Source: Streptomyces indicus (lineage in GTDB: Bacteria; Actinomycetota; Actinomycetes; Streptomycetales; Streptomycetaceae). From it: a stretch of DNA of 64,000 bases. Shown here one piece after another: positions 29,547 to 37,643 of this stretch. The notes under the pieces are model-generated. The model ran no database searches and was not told where the DNA came from. It saw nothing but the letters and a program-made list of their open reading frames with translations. Position 1 is the first letter of the stretch; every line of letters begins with the position of its first letter. The stretch spans positions 434,001 to 498,000 of the forward strand of contig NZ_FNFF01000004.1 of NCBI RefSeq assembly GCF_900100315.1, read 5' to 3'. The translations under genes were made by a program, and so were the position numbers.

Positions 29547-30376
29547 GTACGCGTCGCACGTCACCGGCCGCGCGCGGCGGCCTCGCCCTCGCCGTCTTCG
29601 CGCTGCTCGTGTTCACGCTGTTCCCGGTGTACTGGATGGTGTCCACCGCCTTCGACCCGAAGGCGGTCACCCGGGGCTCGGACGTGCTGCCCAGCGGGTT
29701 CGGCTTCGAGCACTTCGAGCTGGTCTTCGAGCGGGGCAACTTCGGTACGTTCCTGCTGAACTCGGCGCTCGTCGGGCTGGGCACGATCCTCGCGGCGGCG
29801 GTGCTCTCGCTGTTCGCGGCCATCGCGGTGGCCCGCTTCAAGTTCCGCTTCCGCACCTCGGTCCTGATCATGGTCCTGATCGTGCAGATGGTGCCCCTGG
29901 AGGCCCTGGTCATCCCGCTGTTCCTGCAGATGCGGGACTACGAGCTGCTCAACTCGCTGCTCGGTCTGACCATCGTCTACATCGCGCTCTCGCTGCCCTT
30001 CGCCATCTGGACCCTGCGCGGCTTCGTGCAGGCGGTGCCGAAGGAGGTGGAGGAGGCGGCGTACATCGACGGGGCGTCCTGGTTCCGGATGTTCCGCTCG
30101 GTGCTGCTGCCGCTGGTCGCCCCCGGGCTCGTGGCCACGTCGATCTTCGCGTTCATCACCGCGTGGAACGAGTTCGTGTTCGCGTACACCTTCATGAAGG
30201 ACAGCGAGAAGTACACGGCGGCCGTGGGGATCTACCAGTTCTTCGGCGAGAACTCCACGGCCTGGGGTCCGGTCATGGCCAGCTCCACGCTGGTCACGCT
30301 GCCGGTGATGATCTTCTTCGTGCTCGTGCACAAGCGGCTCGGGTCGGGGCTCGCGGCGGGTGCCGTCAAGGGCTGA
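29543..30376 (+). CDS. Sugar ABC transporter permease (MalG type)
   Basis: A 277-residue permease with six helices. The EAA motif is VEEAAYIDGASWFRMFRSVL (residues about 170-190), and ITAWNEFVFAYTF is a typical MalG-family segment. The GTG at 29543 overlaps the stop of the first permease. The reading frame is open far upstream, but only this start gives the normal basic N-terminus (STRRTSPAARGG) before helix one. Last gene of the operon; a strong hairpin follows at 30418-30453. Confidence 0.9.
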   Translation: MSTRRTSPAARGGLALAVFALLVFTLFPVYWMVSTAFDPKAVTRGSDVLPSGFGFEHFELVFERGNFGTFLLNSALVGLGTILAAAVLSLFAAIAVARFKFRFRTSVLIMVLIVQMVPLEALVIPLFLQMRDYELLNSLLGLTIVYIALSLPFAIWTLRGFVQAVPKEVEEAAYIDGASWFRMFRSVLLPLVAPGLVATSIFAFITAWNEFVFAYTFMKDSEKYTAAVGIYQFFGENSTAWGPVMASSTLVTLPVMIFFVLVHKRLGSGLAAGAVKG

Positions 30377-30417
30377 GCGTGCGGCCGCGCCGTCCCGTCC
30401 GCGGAGTTCGCCGCGCT

Positions 30418-30453
30418 GTCCCGTCCGCGGAGTTCGGAGTCTGCGGACGGGAC
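30418..30453. terminator. Bidirectional terminator between the ABC operon and the chitosanase gene
   Basis: A perfect 11-bp stem (GTCCCGTCCGC and complement) with a 14-base loop. The 19 bases GTCCCGTCCGCGGAGTTCG at its left arm are also present at 30392-30410, so the left arm is duplicated with a period of 26 and either copy could pair with the right arm. Confidence 0.75.
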
Positions 30454-30470
30454 GGCGGTCGCTTCACAGC

Positions 30471-30521
30471 GGCGCTCACTTCCCGCGGGCGCTCACTTCC
30501 CGGCGGCGCTCACTTCACGCG
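30471..30521. repeat. 17-bp tandem repeat, three units, spanning the chitosanase stop codon
   Basis: Units GGCGCTCACTTCCCGCG (30471), GGCGCTCACTTCCCGGC (30488) and GGCGCTCACTTCACGCG (30505). The last unit contains the real stop (TCA on the plus strand, 30510-30512); the other two repeat it downstream of the gene. Confidence 0.9.
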
Positions 30522-31403
30522 GTACGGATCCCCGTACACCTTCCACTCCAGCGGCGTGTCCAGGGCGAAGTTGCCCGCCTCCAGGAACGCCCGCTGCGCG
30601 GTGTCGATGCGGGAGGTGTCGCCGTGGCGGCGGCCCGGCTTCTCCGCCTTCATGACCTCGCGGCGTACATCGAGGAAGGCCTTCAGATACGCCTCCTCCT
30701 TGCCTCCCTCGGCCTTCGTCCGCGCCTTCTCCATGGCCCGCTCGCGGATCCCGTAGAAGCCGTTCGGCGCGGTGCCGGGGCCGTGCAGCACCATCGCGTC
30801 GTAGTAGATGAACTGGCCGAGGGTGCTCAGGCCGTCCATCTTCGCCTGCCGCACGGCCGGCTCGAAGTACTCGTCGTCGCGCATCTCGTCCTGGGCGGCG
30901 CGGAACTCGGGCTTCTTCGCCTCCTGCTCCCAGGCCTCGGGGAACCCGTCGAGGCCCTCGTGCGAGTCGGTGCCGTCGACCGCGCGCAGGGCGGGCAGGT
31001 ACTCCGCGAGCCCGTTGTCCGGGTGCTCCTCGGTGTAGCGCTCGACGAGTTCGAGCATGTCGTGGGTGCCGGAGCAGAACCCGATGATGCCGGCGGTGTA
31101 CCCGTTGCCGTCGCCGATGTCCTCGATGTAGCCGTAGTTCGCGCGCCAGTCGAGCGTGGAGTTCTCGGCGCTCGACACGAGCTTCTGGGCCAGCTCCTTC
31201 TTGTCCTTCGCCGCGAGCCCTGCGGGCATCTTGCGGATGCGCTCCTCCAGCTCGCGCTGCGTCTCGTCGGCCAGCGCGTCCGAGCCCTGGGAGGCGGAGG
31301 GCCGGTCGTCCGGGCCGCCGGCGTCCGGGTCGGGGCCCAGGAGATAGACGACGAGCGTCGCCACGGGAGCTATGGCGAGAAAGAGACAACCGGCACGTTT
31401 CAT
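30510..31403 (-). CDS. GH46 chitosanase
   Basis: A 297-residue family GH46 endo-chitosanase that cleaves glucosamine-containing chitosan by inversion. The match to the Streptomyces N174-type enzyme is plain: KLVSSAENSTLDWRANYGYI holds the acid Glu80, and EDIGDGNGYTAGIIGFCSG holds the base Asp98, 18 residues later as in the known enzymes. LRAVDGTDSHEGLDGF, TLGQFIYYDAMVLHG and DTSRIDTAQRAFL are further family segments. The N-terminus MKRAGCLFLAIAPVATLVVYLLG is a hydrophobic helix without a clear cleavage site or lipobox, so it may be membrane-tethered. It sits tail-to-tail with the sugar importer, which suggests shared use of chitosan fragments. Confidence 0.92.
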   Translation of the reverse strand: MKRAGCLFLAIAPVATLVVYLLGPDPDAGGPDDRPSASQGSDALADETQRELEERIRKMPAGLAAKDKKELAQKLVSSAENSTLDWRANYGYIEDIGDGNGYTAGIIGFCSGTHDMLELVERYTEEHPDNGLAEYLPALRAVDGTDSHEGLDGFPEAWEQEAKKPEFRAAQDEMRDDEYFEPAVRQAKMDGLSTLGQFIYYDAMVLHGPGTAPNGFYGIRERAMEKARTKAEGGKEEAYLKAFLDVRREVMKAEKPGRRHGDTSRIDTAQRAFLEAGNFALDTPLEWKVYGDPYRVK

Positions 31404-31470
31404 GCGCACAGGGTAGGGCGAGGCCCGGCGGGCCGGGCGCCCAGGGTGCGGAGGCGCAGGTTCCGCACCA

Positions 31471-32196
31471 TCAGGCCGTCTGCCCGCCGTCCACCGCGAA
31501 CTCCGTGCCCGTGATGTACGACGAGGCCTCCGACGCCAGGAACACCACCAGGCTCCCCACGTCCCGCGGCTGGCCCACCCGGCCGAGCGGCACATGGGAC
31601 CAGTCGCGGCCCGCCGTGGCCTCGGCGATCATCGGGGTGTCGATCGCCCCGGGGTGCACCGAGTTGACCCGGATCCGGTACGGGGCCAGGTCGAGCGCCG
31701 AGGAACGGGTCAGGCCGCGCAGGGCGAACTTCGTCGAGCCGTAGGCCGCGTGCCGGGGGAGTCCCTTGAGCCCGGCCGTGGACGAGATGTTCACGACCGA
31801 CCCGCCGCCCGCCTCCTTCATCGCGGGCACCACCGCCTGGATCCCGAGGAACGGCCCGAGCAGGTTCACCCGCAGCAGCCGCTCGAAGTTGTCGTACGTC
31901 TCCTCCTCGACGGACGCGGTGCGCCACAGCGCGGCGTTGTTCACCAGCGCGTCGAGCCGTCCGAAGCGGCCGAGCGCGGCGGCCACGGCGCCGGCCCAGC
32001 TCTCGGCGTCGGTCACGTCGAGCCGTACGAACAGGCCCTGCTCCCCGAGGGACTTGGCGATCTGGTGGCCCTCCTCCTCCAGGACGTCCGTCAGCACCAC
32101 GCGCGCCCCGGCCTCGGCGCACAGCCGCGCCTCCTCCGCTCCCTGGCCGCGGGCCGCCCCCGTGATGAGCACCGTCCTGCCGTCGAGCGAGATCAT
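31471..32196 (-). CDS. Short-chain dehydrogenase/reductase (3-alpha-hydroxysteroid/glucose dehydrogenase type)
   Basis: A 241-residue classical SDR. Cofactor motif TGAARGQGAEEA (residues about 11-22), NNAALW, and the catalytic set: Ser in NISSTAGL, Tyr and Lys in YGSTK. The C-terminus FAVDGGQTA is normal. The ATG at 32196 is chosen over one 18 bases upstream because GGGAGGCG lies just before it. The substrate is unknown; this subgroup oxidises secondary alcohols. A 17-base perfect palindrome lies 28 bases upstream of the start and probably binds a TetR-type repressor. Confidence 0.88.
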   Translation of the reverse strand: MISLDGRTVLITGAARGQGAEEARLCAEAGARVVLTDVLEEEGHQIAKSLGEQGLFVRLDVTDAESWAGAVAAALGRFGRLDALVNNAALWRTASVEEETYDNFERLLRVNLLGPFLGIQAVVPAMKEAGGGSVVNISSTAGLKGLPRHAAYGSTKFALRGLTRSSALDLAPYRIRVNSVHPGAIDTPMIAEATAGRDWSHVPLGRVGQPRDVGSLVVFLASEASSYITGTEFAVDGGQTA

Positions 32197-32223
32197 CGCG
32201 CCTCCCGAGTGCACCCCAGCGGA

Positions 32224-32240
32224 TATGACGAATCGTCATA
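32224..32240. promoter_or_regulatory. 17-bp perfect palindrome, TetR-type operator candidate
   Basis: TATGACGAATCGTCATA: eight-base arms around a single central base. It lies between the divergent SDR gene (28 bases away) and qcrB (120 bases away), the usual place for a TetR-family operator. No regulator gene adjoins. Confidence 0.6.
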
Positions 32241-32359
32241 CTCGTAGTCTGGGAGGGGAACATCAACAGCTTTGCCGCAACTGCACGTACTGAAGGGCCT
32301 GTTGGCACCGGAAGTCTCGATGCCTACCCTGAAGTACCGCCTGAAGGGGAGAGGCCGGG

Positions 32360-34015
32360 ATGAGCAGCCAGGAGCGGATACGCAGCAACGGCAGGCCGGC
32401 CCAGCCGGCGAAGGGGGAGCGTCTGGCCGACTGGGCCGACGGCCGGCTCGGGGTCTACGCCCTCGCCAAGTCGCAGATGCGCAAGGTGTTTCCGGACCAT
32501 CCGAGCTTCATGCTGGGCGAGGTCTGCCTGTACTCCTTCATCATCCTGATCCTCACCGGCACCTGGCTCACGCTGTTCTTCGAGCCGAGCATGATGGAGG
32601 TCGAGTACGAGGGCTCGTACGAGCCGCTCAAGGGCGTCCTCATGAGCCGGGCCTTCGAGTCCACCGTCGAGATCAGCATGGACGTGCGCGGCGGGCTGCT
32701 CATCCGGCAGATCCACCACTGGGCGGCACTGGTCTTCGTGGCCGGGATGGTCGTCCACATGATGCGGGTGTTCTTCACGGGAGCCTTCCGCAAGCCGCGC
32801 GAGATCAACTGGCTGTTCGGCTGGACCCTGTTGATGCTCGCCCTGATCACGGGCCTGACCGGCTACTCGCTCCCGGACGACCTGCTCTCCGGTACGGGCC
32901 TGAGGTTCGCGCAGGGCGCGATCCTGTCGATCCCGGTCGTCGGCACGTATCTCGCGATGTTCCTCTTCGGCGGCGAGTTCCCGGGCGGCGACATCATCTC
33001 GCGGCTCTACCCGATCCACATCCTGCTGCTGCCGGGCATCATGCTGGGCCTCGTGGTGGCCCATCTGATCCTGGTCTTCTACCACAAGCACACCCAGTTC
33101 GCCGGGCCCGGACGGTCCGAGAAGAAGGTCGTCGGCGCACCGTTCTTCCCGATCTACGTGGCGAAGGCCGGCGGCTTCTTCTTCCTCGTGTTCGGCGTCC
33201 TCGCGTTCATGGGCGCGGTCGCGACGATCAACCCGGTGTGGCTGTTCGGCCCGTACCGGCCCGATCTCGTCACCACCGGCGCTCAACCCGACTGGTATCT
33301 GGGCTTCTCCGAGGGCCTGATCCGGGTGATGCCGGGATGGGAGATCAACGCCTTCGGTCATACGCTCGTGCTCGGCGTCTTCATCCCGTTCATGCTCTTC
33401 CCGGTCTACATGACGCTGATCGCGGTCTATCCCTTCATCGAGGCCTGGGTGACCGGCGACAAACGCGAGCACCACGTCGCCGACCGCCCGCGCAACGTGC
33501 CCACGCGCACCGGTCTGGGGGTCGCCTGGCTCACGGGATACGCGGTGCTGCTCATCGGCGGCGGCAACGACATCGTGGCGACGAAGCTCCATCTGTCGAT
33601 CAACGCGATCACCTGGTTCGTACGGATCGGCTTCTTCGTGCTGCCGGTCCTGGCGTTCTGGATCACGCGCCGCATCTGCCTCGGGCTCCAGCACCGCGAC
33701 CGGGACAAGGTGCTGCACGGGCGGGAGAGCGGCATCATCAAGCGGCTGCCGCACGGTGAGTTCGTGGAGATCCACGAACCGCTTCCGCAGGGGCAGCGCT
33801 TCACGCTCACCTCGCACGAGCAGCGCCTGCCCCTCGACCCGGGCCCGGAGACCGACGGCAACGGGGTGCGGCGCCCGGTGCCGCGCGGCGAGCGGATGCG
33901 CGTACGGCTGTCGAAGGCGATGTACGGGCCCGGCACCCAGGTGGCCAAGCCGACGGTGGAGGAGTACCGGGAGGTCACCAGCGGGCATGGGGACGGGCAC
34001 GGGTCCGGTCACTGA
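32360..34015 (+). CDS. qcrB: Orphan cytochrome b subunit of the bc1 complex (QcrB paralogue)
   Basis: A 551-residue cytochrome b of the actinobacterial menaquinol:cytochrome c reductase type, with eight to nine helices. Haem ligands are seen in IRQIHHWAALVFVAGMVVHM and RLYPIHILL/GLVVAHLILVFYH. The quinol-oxidation loop motif is PDWYLGF, a PDWY form as in actinobacteria. The C-terminal 130 residues are hydrophilic and His/Gly-rich at the end. No qcrA or qcrC lies beside it, so this is a stand-alone paralogue, unlike the usual qcrCAB operon of Streptomyces. It may replace QcrB under some condition or work in another complex. The ATG at 32360 follows GGAGAGGCCGGG. Its 3' end is within a repeat. 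Confidence 0.92.
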   Translation: MSSQERIRSNGRPAQPAKGERLADWADGRLGVYALAKSQMRKVFPDHPSFMLGEVCLYSFIILILTGTWLTLFFEPSMMEVEYEGSYEPLKGVLMSRAFESTVEISMDVRGGLLIRQIHHWAALVFVAGMVVHMMRVFFTGAFRKPREINWLFGWTLLMLALITGLTGYSLPDDLLSGTGLRFAQGAILSIPVVGTYLAMFLFGGEFPGGDIISRLYPIHILLLPGIMLGLVVAHLILVFYHKHTQFAGPGRSEKKVVGAPFFPIYVAKAGGFFFLVFGVLAFMGAVATINPVWLFGPYRPDLVTTGAQPDWYLGFSEGLIRVMPGWEINAFGHTLVLGVFIPFMLFPVYMTLIAVYPFIEAWVTGDKREHHVADRPRNVPTRTGLGVAWLTGYAVLLIGGGNDIVATKLHLSINAITWFVRIGFFVLPVLAFWITRRICLGLQHRDRDKVLHGRESGIIKRLPHGEFVEIHEPLPQGQRFTLTSHEQRLPLDPGPETDGNGVRRPVPRGERMRVRLSKAMYGPGTQVAKPTVEEYREVTSGHGDGHGSGH

Positions 34016-34092
34016 ACCGGTCCTCGCGCCGCACCCCGGGCACGGGTCCTCGCGCTGAACCGGGACGGCACGGGTCCTCGCGCTGCACCAGG
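33998..34092. repeat. Repeated 3' end of qcrB, about four units
   Basis: The end of the gene (CACGGGTCC, six bases, CTGAACCGG, 33998-34020, stop TGA at 34013-34015) recurs at 34041-34063 with the TGA kept, and again at 34069-34091 with TGC. A related unit sits at 34016-34039. The spacer before the convergent transporter gene is made up almost wholly of these copies. Confidence 0.75.
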
Positions 34093-34103
34093 TGTCGGCC
34101 GGG

Positions 34104-35603
34104 CTACTGCCGTCCGGCCGGCACCTGGGCCTCGGCGATCTCCGCCGCCTCCTCGGGCGTCTCCACCGAGGGCGGCGAGCCCTCCAGGGGCCGCTGCGCG
34201 GTCTCCTTCATGCAGGCGATGGCCACGAGGCCGACGAGCGCCGCGCCCATCGCGTAGTACGCCGGGAGCATGTCCGTGCCCGTGGCGTGGATGAGCGCCG
34301 TGACCACCAGCGGGGTGGTGCCGCCGAACAAGGAGGCCGACAGGTTGTAGCCGACCGCGAGGCCGCCGTAGCGCACCTGCGTGGGGAACAGCGCGGGCAG
34401 GGCCGCGGACATGGTCCCGAGCAGGCACACCAGCGAGAAGCCGAGCATCAGCATGCCGGCCGAGACCGCGGCCAGACTGCCCTGCTGCACGAGCGCGAAC
34501 GCCGGGATCGAGAGGAAGAAGAAGCCGAGCATGCCCGCCGCGAGCAGCGGCTTGCGGCCGAAGCGGTCCGAGAGCCGGCCCACCTGGTTGATCACCAGCA
34601 TCAGCACGACCATGGTGGCGACCAGGATCAACAGCCCGTGGGTCTCGCTGTAGTGCATCTCGTCGGAGAGATACGTCGGCATGTACGACAGCAGCATGTA
34701 GTTGACGATGTTGTACGCGCCCACCAGGCAGATGCACAGCACGAGCGTGCCCCAGTACTGCTGGAAGATCTTCTTGAGGTCGCCCTTCGCCGAGGTCTCC
34801 ACCGCCGTGGCGGCCTCGGAGGCCTGGTAGCTGCCGGCGCCCTCCAGCTTCTGGAAGGCCGGGGTCTCGTCCAGGCGCAGCCGCAAATACAGGCCGACGA
34901 GGCCGAGCGGGCCGGCGACCAGGAACGGTACGCGCCAGCCCCAGGCCTCCATGGCGTCGCTGCCCAGGGCGGCGGTGAGCGCGGTGACCAGGCCCGCGGC
35001 CCCGACGTAGCCGGCCAGGGTGCCCAGCTCCAGGAAGCTGCCGAAGAAGCCGCGGCGCTTGTCCGGGGCGTACTCCGCGATGAAGGTGGAGGCGCCGCCG
35101 TACTCGCCGCCGGTGGAGAAGCCCTGGATCAGCCGGAAGAGGATGAGCAGCGCGGGGGCCCAGAAGCCGATGGACGCGTAGGACGGGATGAGGCCGATCG
35201 CGAAGGTGCCGACGGCCATCATGATCATCGTGAGGGCGAGCACCTTCTTGCGGCCGACCTTGTCGCCCATCGGACCGAACACCATGCCGCCCAGCGGGCG
35301 CACCAGGAAGGCCACGGCGAAGGTCGCGAAGGAGGACAGGAGCTGCGCCGTGTCGTTGCCCGACGGGAAGAAGACATGACCGAGGGTGACCGCGAGATAG
35401 CTGTAGATGCCGAAGTCGAACCACTCCATGGCGTTGCCGAGCGAGGCGGCCTTCACCGCCCGTTTCACCGCGGCCTGGTCCGTCACCGTGATGTCGGTAC
35501 GGCGCAGACGGGGGTTGCGGCGGCGCTCGAGCGCGCGGAAGAGCAGGCGGTGCCGTCTGCGGGCCTGCGGGTCGGCCTCGGGTTCGTGGCCGTCGGAACG
35601 CAT
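34104..35603 (-). CDS. MHS-family (ProP-like) metabolite:H+ symporter
   Basis: A 499-residue major facilitator with 12 helices, of the metabolite:proton symporter family that includes ProP and ShiA. Typical motifs: NAMEWFDFGIYSYLA in helix 1, GDKVGRKKVL between helices 2 and 3, GFSTGGEYGGASTFIAEYAP in helix 4-5, and GRLSDRFGRKPLL between helices 8 and 9. The first 45 residues are hydrophilic and basic. The ATG at 35603 is preceded by GAAAGGTC. Likely substrates are small organic acids, betaines or osmolytes. Neighbours give no further hint. Confidence 0.88.
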   Translation of the reverse strand: MRSDGHEPEADPQARRRHRLLFRALERRRNPRLRRTDITVTDQAAVKRAVKAASLGNAMEWFDFGIYSYLAVTLGHVFFPSGNDTAQLLSSFATFAVAFLVRPLGGMVFGPMGDKVGRKKVLALTMIMMAVGTFAIGLIPSYASIGFWAPALLILFRLIQGFSTGGEYGGASTFIAEYAPDKRRGFFGSFLELGTLAGYVGAAGLVTALTAALGSDAMEAWGWRVPFLVAGPLGLVGLYLRLRLDETPAFQKLEGAGSYQASEAATAVETSAKGDLKKIFQQYWGTLVLCICLVGAYNIVNYMLLSYMPTYLSDEMHYSETHGLLILVATMVVLMLVINQVGRLSDRFGRKPLLAAGMLGFFFLSIPAFALVQQGSLAAVSAGMLMLGFSLVCLLGTMSAALPALFPTQVRYGGLAVGYNLSASLFGGTTPLVVTALIHATGTDMLPAYYAMGAALVGLVAIACMKETAQRPLEGSPPSVETPEEAAEIAEAQVPAGRQ

Positions 35604-35710
35604 GGGGTGACCTTTCGCTGAGGGGAGCCGCGGGATGCGGGACACCGCCCCGCTTACCCGAAGATCGCGGGGGGATGCGCGGCAAAAGTCCCGGATCCGC
35701 CGTTCGGTCC

Positions 35711-36562
35711 TCAGGCGCGTCCCTCGTCGAGTCCCGCCAGGCGGGCCGCGTGGCTGAGGACCTCGACGAGCATCGGCGCCGTGACGCGCCTGGTGGAGGT
35801 GTTGCGCTGGCTGGGGTGGTAGCAGCCGAGCACGGCCAGCTCGCGGCCGTCCTCCGGGTGGTACGCGGTGAAGCGGACGCCGTGGCCGAAGCGCGGGCGC
35901 GGCCGGGGCAGCCGCCAGCCCGCCGTCGCGAGCACGGGCAGCAGCGCCTGCCAGCCGAAGCCGCCGAGGACGACCACGGTGCGCAGGGTGGGGCGGAGCA
36001 GTTCCAGTTCGCGGGCCAGCCAGGGGCGGCAGGTGTCGCGCTCCAGGGGTGTGGGCTTGTTGTCCGGCGGTGCGCAGTGCACCGGTGCGGACAGCCGGAC
36101 ACCGTGCAGCCGCAGTCCGTCGCCGGCGTGCACGGAGGTGGGCTGCGAGGCGAGGCCCGCCTCGTACAGGGCGGCGATGAGGAAGTCGCCGGAGGGATCG
36201 CCGGTGAACATCCGGCCCGTACGGTTGCCGCCGTGCGCGGCCGGGGCGAGCCCGACCACGGCGAGCGCGGCATCGGGCGGACCGAAGCCCGGCACGGGCC
36301 GCCCCCAGTACTCCTCGCCCCTGAAGGCGGCCCGGCGCGTCAGGGCGACCCGCTCGCGCCACTCCACCAGCCGGGGGCACGCGCGGCAGTGCGTCACCGC
36401 GCCGTCGAGCTCCTCGACGCTGCCGCAGCCGGGAGCCCGGCGGGCCGGATGCCCGGCGTCGTCCGCGTGCCCGGAGCCGTCCGCGTGCCCGGAGCCGTCC
36501 TCAGGCGAGGAGTCGTCCTCACGCCCGGTGTCGTCCTCATGCGCTGCGTCGTCCGCCGCCAT
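35711..36562 (-). CDS. Family 5 uracil-DNA glycosylase (UDGb)
   Basis: A 283-residue uracil-DNA glycosylase of the iron-sulfur group, family 5, which excises uracil and other deaminated bases. Motif A is VVGLAPAAHGGNRTGRMFTGD, quoted as GLAPAAHGGNRTGRMF (residues about 100-115), which has no catalytic Asp as expected for UDGb, and motif B is GCYHPSQRNTSTRR near residue 245. Cysteines for the 4Fe-4S cluster are in HCRACPRL and further on. The first 45 residues form an acidic, repeat-rich leader (GSGHADGSGHAD) made by a short DNA repeat and probably disordered. Monocistronic. Confidence 0.9.
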   Translation of the reverse strand: MAADDAAHEDDTGREDDSSPEDGSGHADGSGHADDAGHPARRAPGCGSVEELDGAVTHCRACPRLVEWRERVALTRRAAFRGEEYWGRPVPGFGPPDAALAVVGLAPAAHGGNRTGRMFTGDPSGDFLIAALYEAGLASQPTSVHAGDGLRLHGVRLSAPVHCAPPDNKPTPLERDTCRPWLARELELLRPTLRTVVVLGGFGWQALLPVLATAGWRLPRPRPRFGHGVRFTAYHPEDGRELAVLGCYHPSQRNTSTRRVTAPMLVEVLSHAARLAGLDEGRA

Positions 36563-36641
36563 CGTGCTCGCCTCCCTTCGCGTCGGAGCGGGTCCCCGCC
36601 AGGGATGTCTCCGCGGCGATGACCCACTCCGACCGTAGGGC

Positions 36642-37643
36642 CTACCCCTTCAGGACCCGCCTCCGGCACTCCGCGGGCGACCCCCAGGCCGTCCGCAGCG
36701 CCTGGGCCTTGCGGATCCACAGCGACAGGTCGAGCTCCTCGGTGTAGCCGATCGCGCCGTGCAGCTGGAGCGCGGTGCGCGAGGCGTGGTACGCCGCCTC
36801 GGACGCGGTGAGCTTCGCGGCGGCCAGGTCGGCGCGGTCCAGGGTGAGGGCGGCGCCGTACAGGAGCGGCGTGGCGAACTCCAACTCCAGGAGTACGTCG
36901 GCCAGTTGGTGCTTCACCGCCTGGAAGCTGCCGATCTCCGTGCCGAACTGCTTGCGCTGCTTGACGTAGGCGACCGTACGGTCGAGCAGTGCGCGCCCCA
37001 CGCCGAGCGCCTGGGCCGCCGCCGCGAGCGTGCCCCAGGCGTCGGTGGCCGCGAAGGCGGTGCGGTCGGAGGTGAGGAGCTCGGCGGGCGCGCCCGGTTC
37101 CGTGAGGCGGCGGGCCGGGTCCGCCGAGCGGCGGGTGCGGCCGTGCCCGGTGCAGGTGTGCAGGGCGCCGTCCGCGAAGGTCACACAGAGGTCGGCCGCC
37201 TCCGCGTCCAAGGCGTACGGGCCGCCGGGCGCCTTGACCGTCGCCATCACCTCGCCCGACGCGATCGCCGGGAGCAGGCGCTTGGCGTGGCCCGAGCCGT
37301 CCGAGGAGTCCGAGGTCTCCGAGCCGTCGGGTCCGGACCGCTCCGATGCGGTGAGCAGCGCCGCGACCGCCGCCGTCTCCACGACCGGCCCCGGGACCGC
37401 GTGCCGCCCCAACTCCACATACGCCACGGCCAGTTCGACCGGCAGCGGACCCACGCCCTCGTACGCCTCGGGCACCGCGAGCGCGAACACCCCCGCCTCC
37501 GCCAGCCGCGACCACAGCGCGCGCCCGGCGGTGAAGTCCCCGGCGCCCCAGGACCGTACGACGGAGGGAACGTCCGTCGTGGTCAGCATCGCGTCGAGGC
37601 TGCGGGCGAACTCGCGCTGCTCGTCGTCGAGCAGGAAACTCAT
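36642..37643 (-). CDS. Acyl-CoA dehydrogenase, small subunit type (IpdE2-like)
   Basis: A 333-residue acyl-CoA dehydrogenase, shorter than the usual 380, with a weak FAD/active-site region, as in the non-catalytic-looking partners of the alpha2beta2 steroid ACADs. Segments: SFLLDDEQREFARSLDAML at the start, KQRKQFGTEIGSFQAVKHQL (residues about 225-245) and LQLHGAIGYTEELDLSLW at the C-terminus. The ATG at 37643 overlaps the stop of the larger ACAD by four bases, so the two are co-translated and probably form one heteromeric enzyme. In the KstR2 regulon such a pair (IpdE1-IpdE2) desaturates a CoA ester during steroid C/D-ring breakdown. An internal stretch PDGSETSDSSDGSGH is an odd Ser/Asp insert. 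Confidence 0.8.
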   Translation of the reverse strand: MSFLLDDEQREFARSLDAMLTTTDVPSVVRSWGAGDFTAGRALWSRLAEAGVFALAVPEAYEGVGPLPVELAVAYVELGRHAVPGPVVETAAVAALLTASERSGPDGSETSDSSDGSGHAKRLLPAIASGEVMATVKAPGGPYALDAEAADLCVTFADGALHTCTGHGRTRRSADPARRLTEPGAPAELLTSDRTAFAATDAWGTLAAAAQALGVGRALLDRTVAYVKQRKQFGTEIGSFQAVKHQLADVLLELEFATPLLYGAALTLDRADLAAAKLTASEAAYHASRTALQLHGAIGYTEELDLSLWIRKAQALRTAWGSPAECRRRVLKG

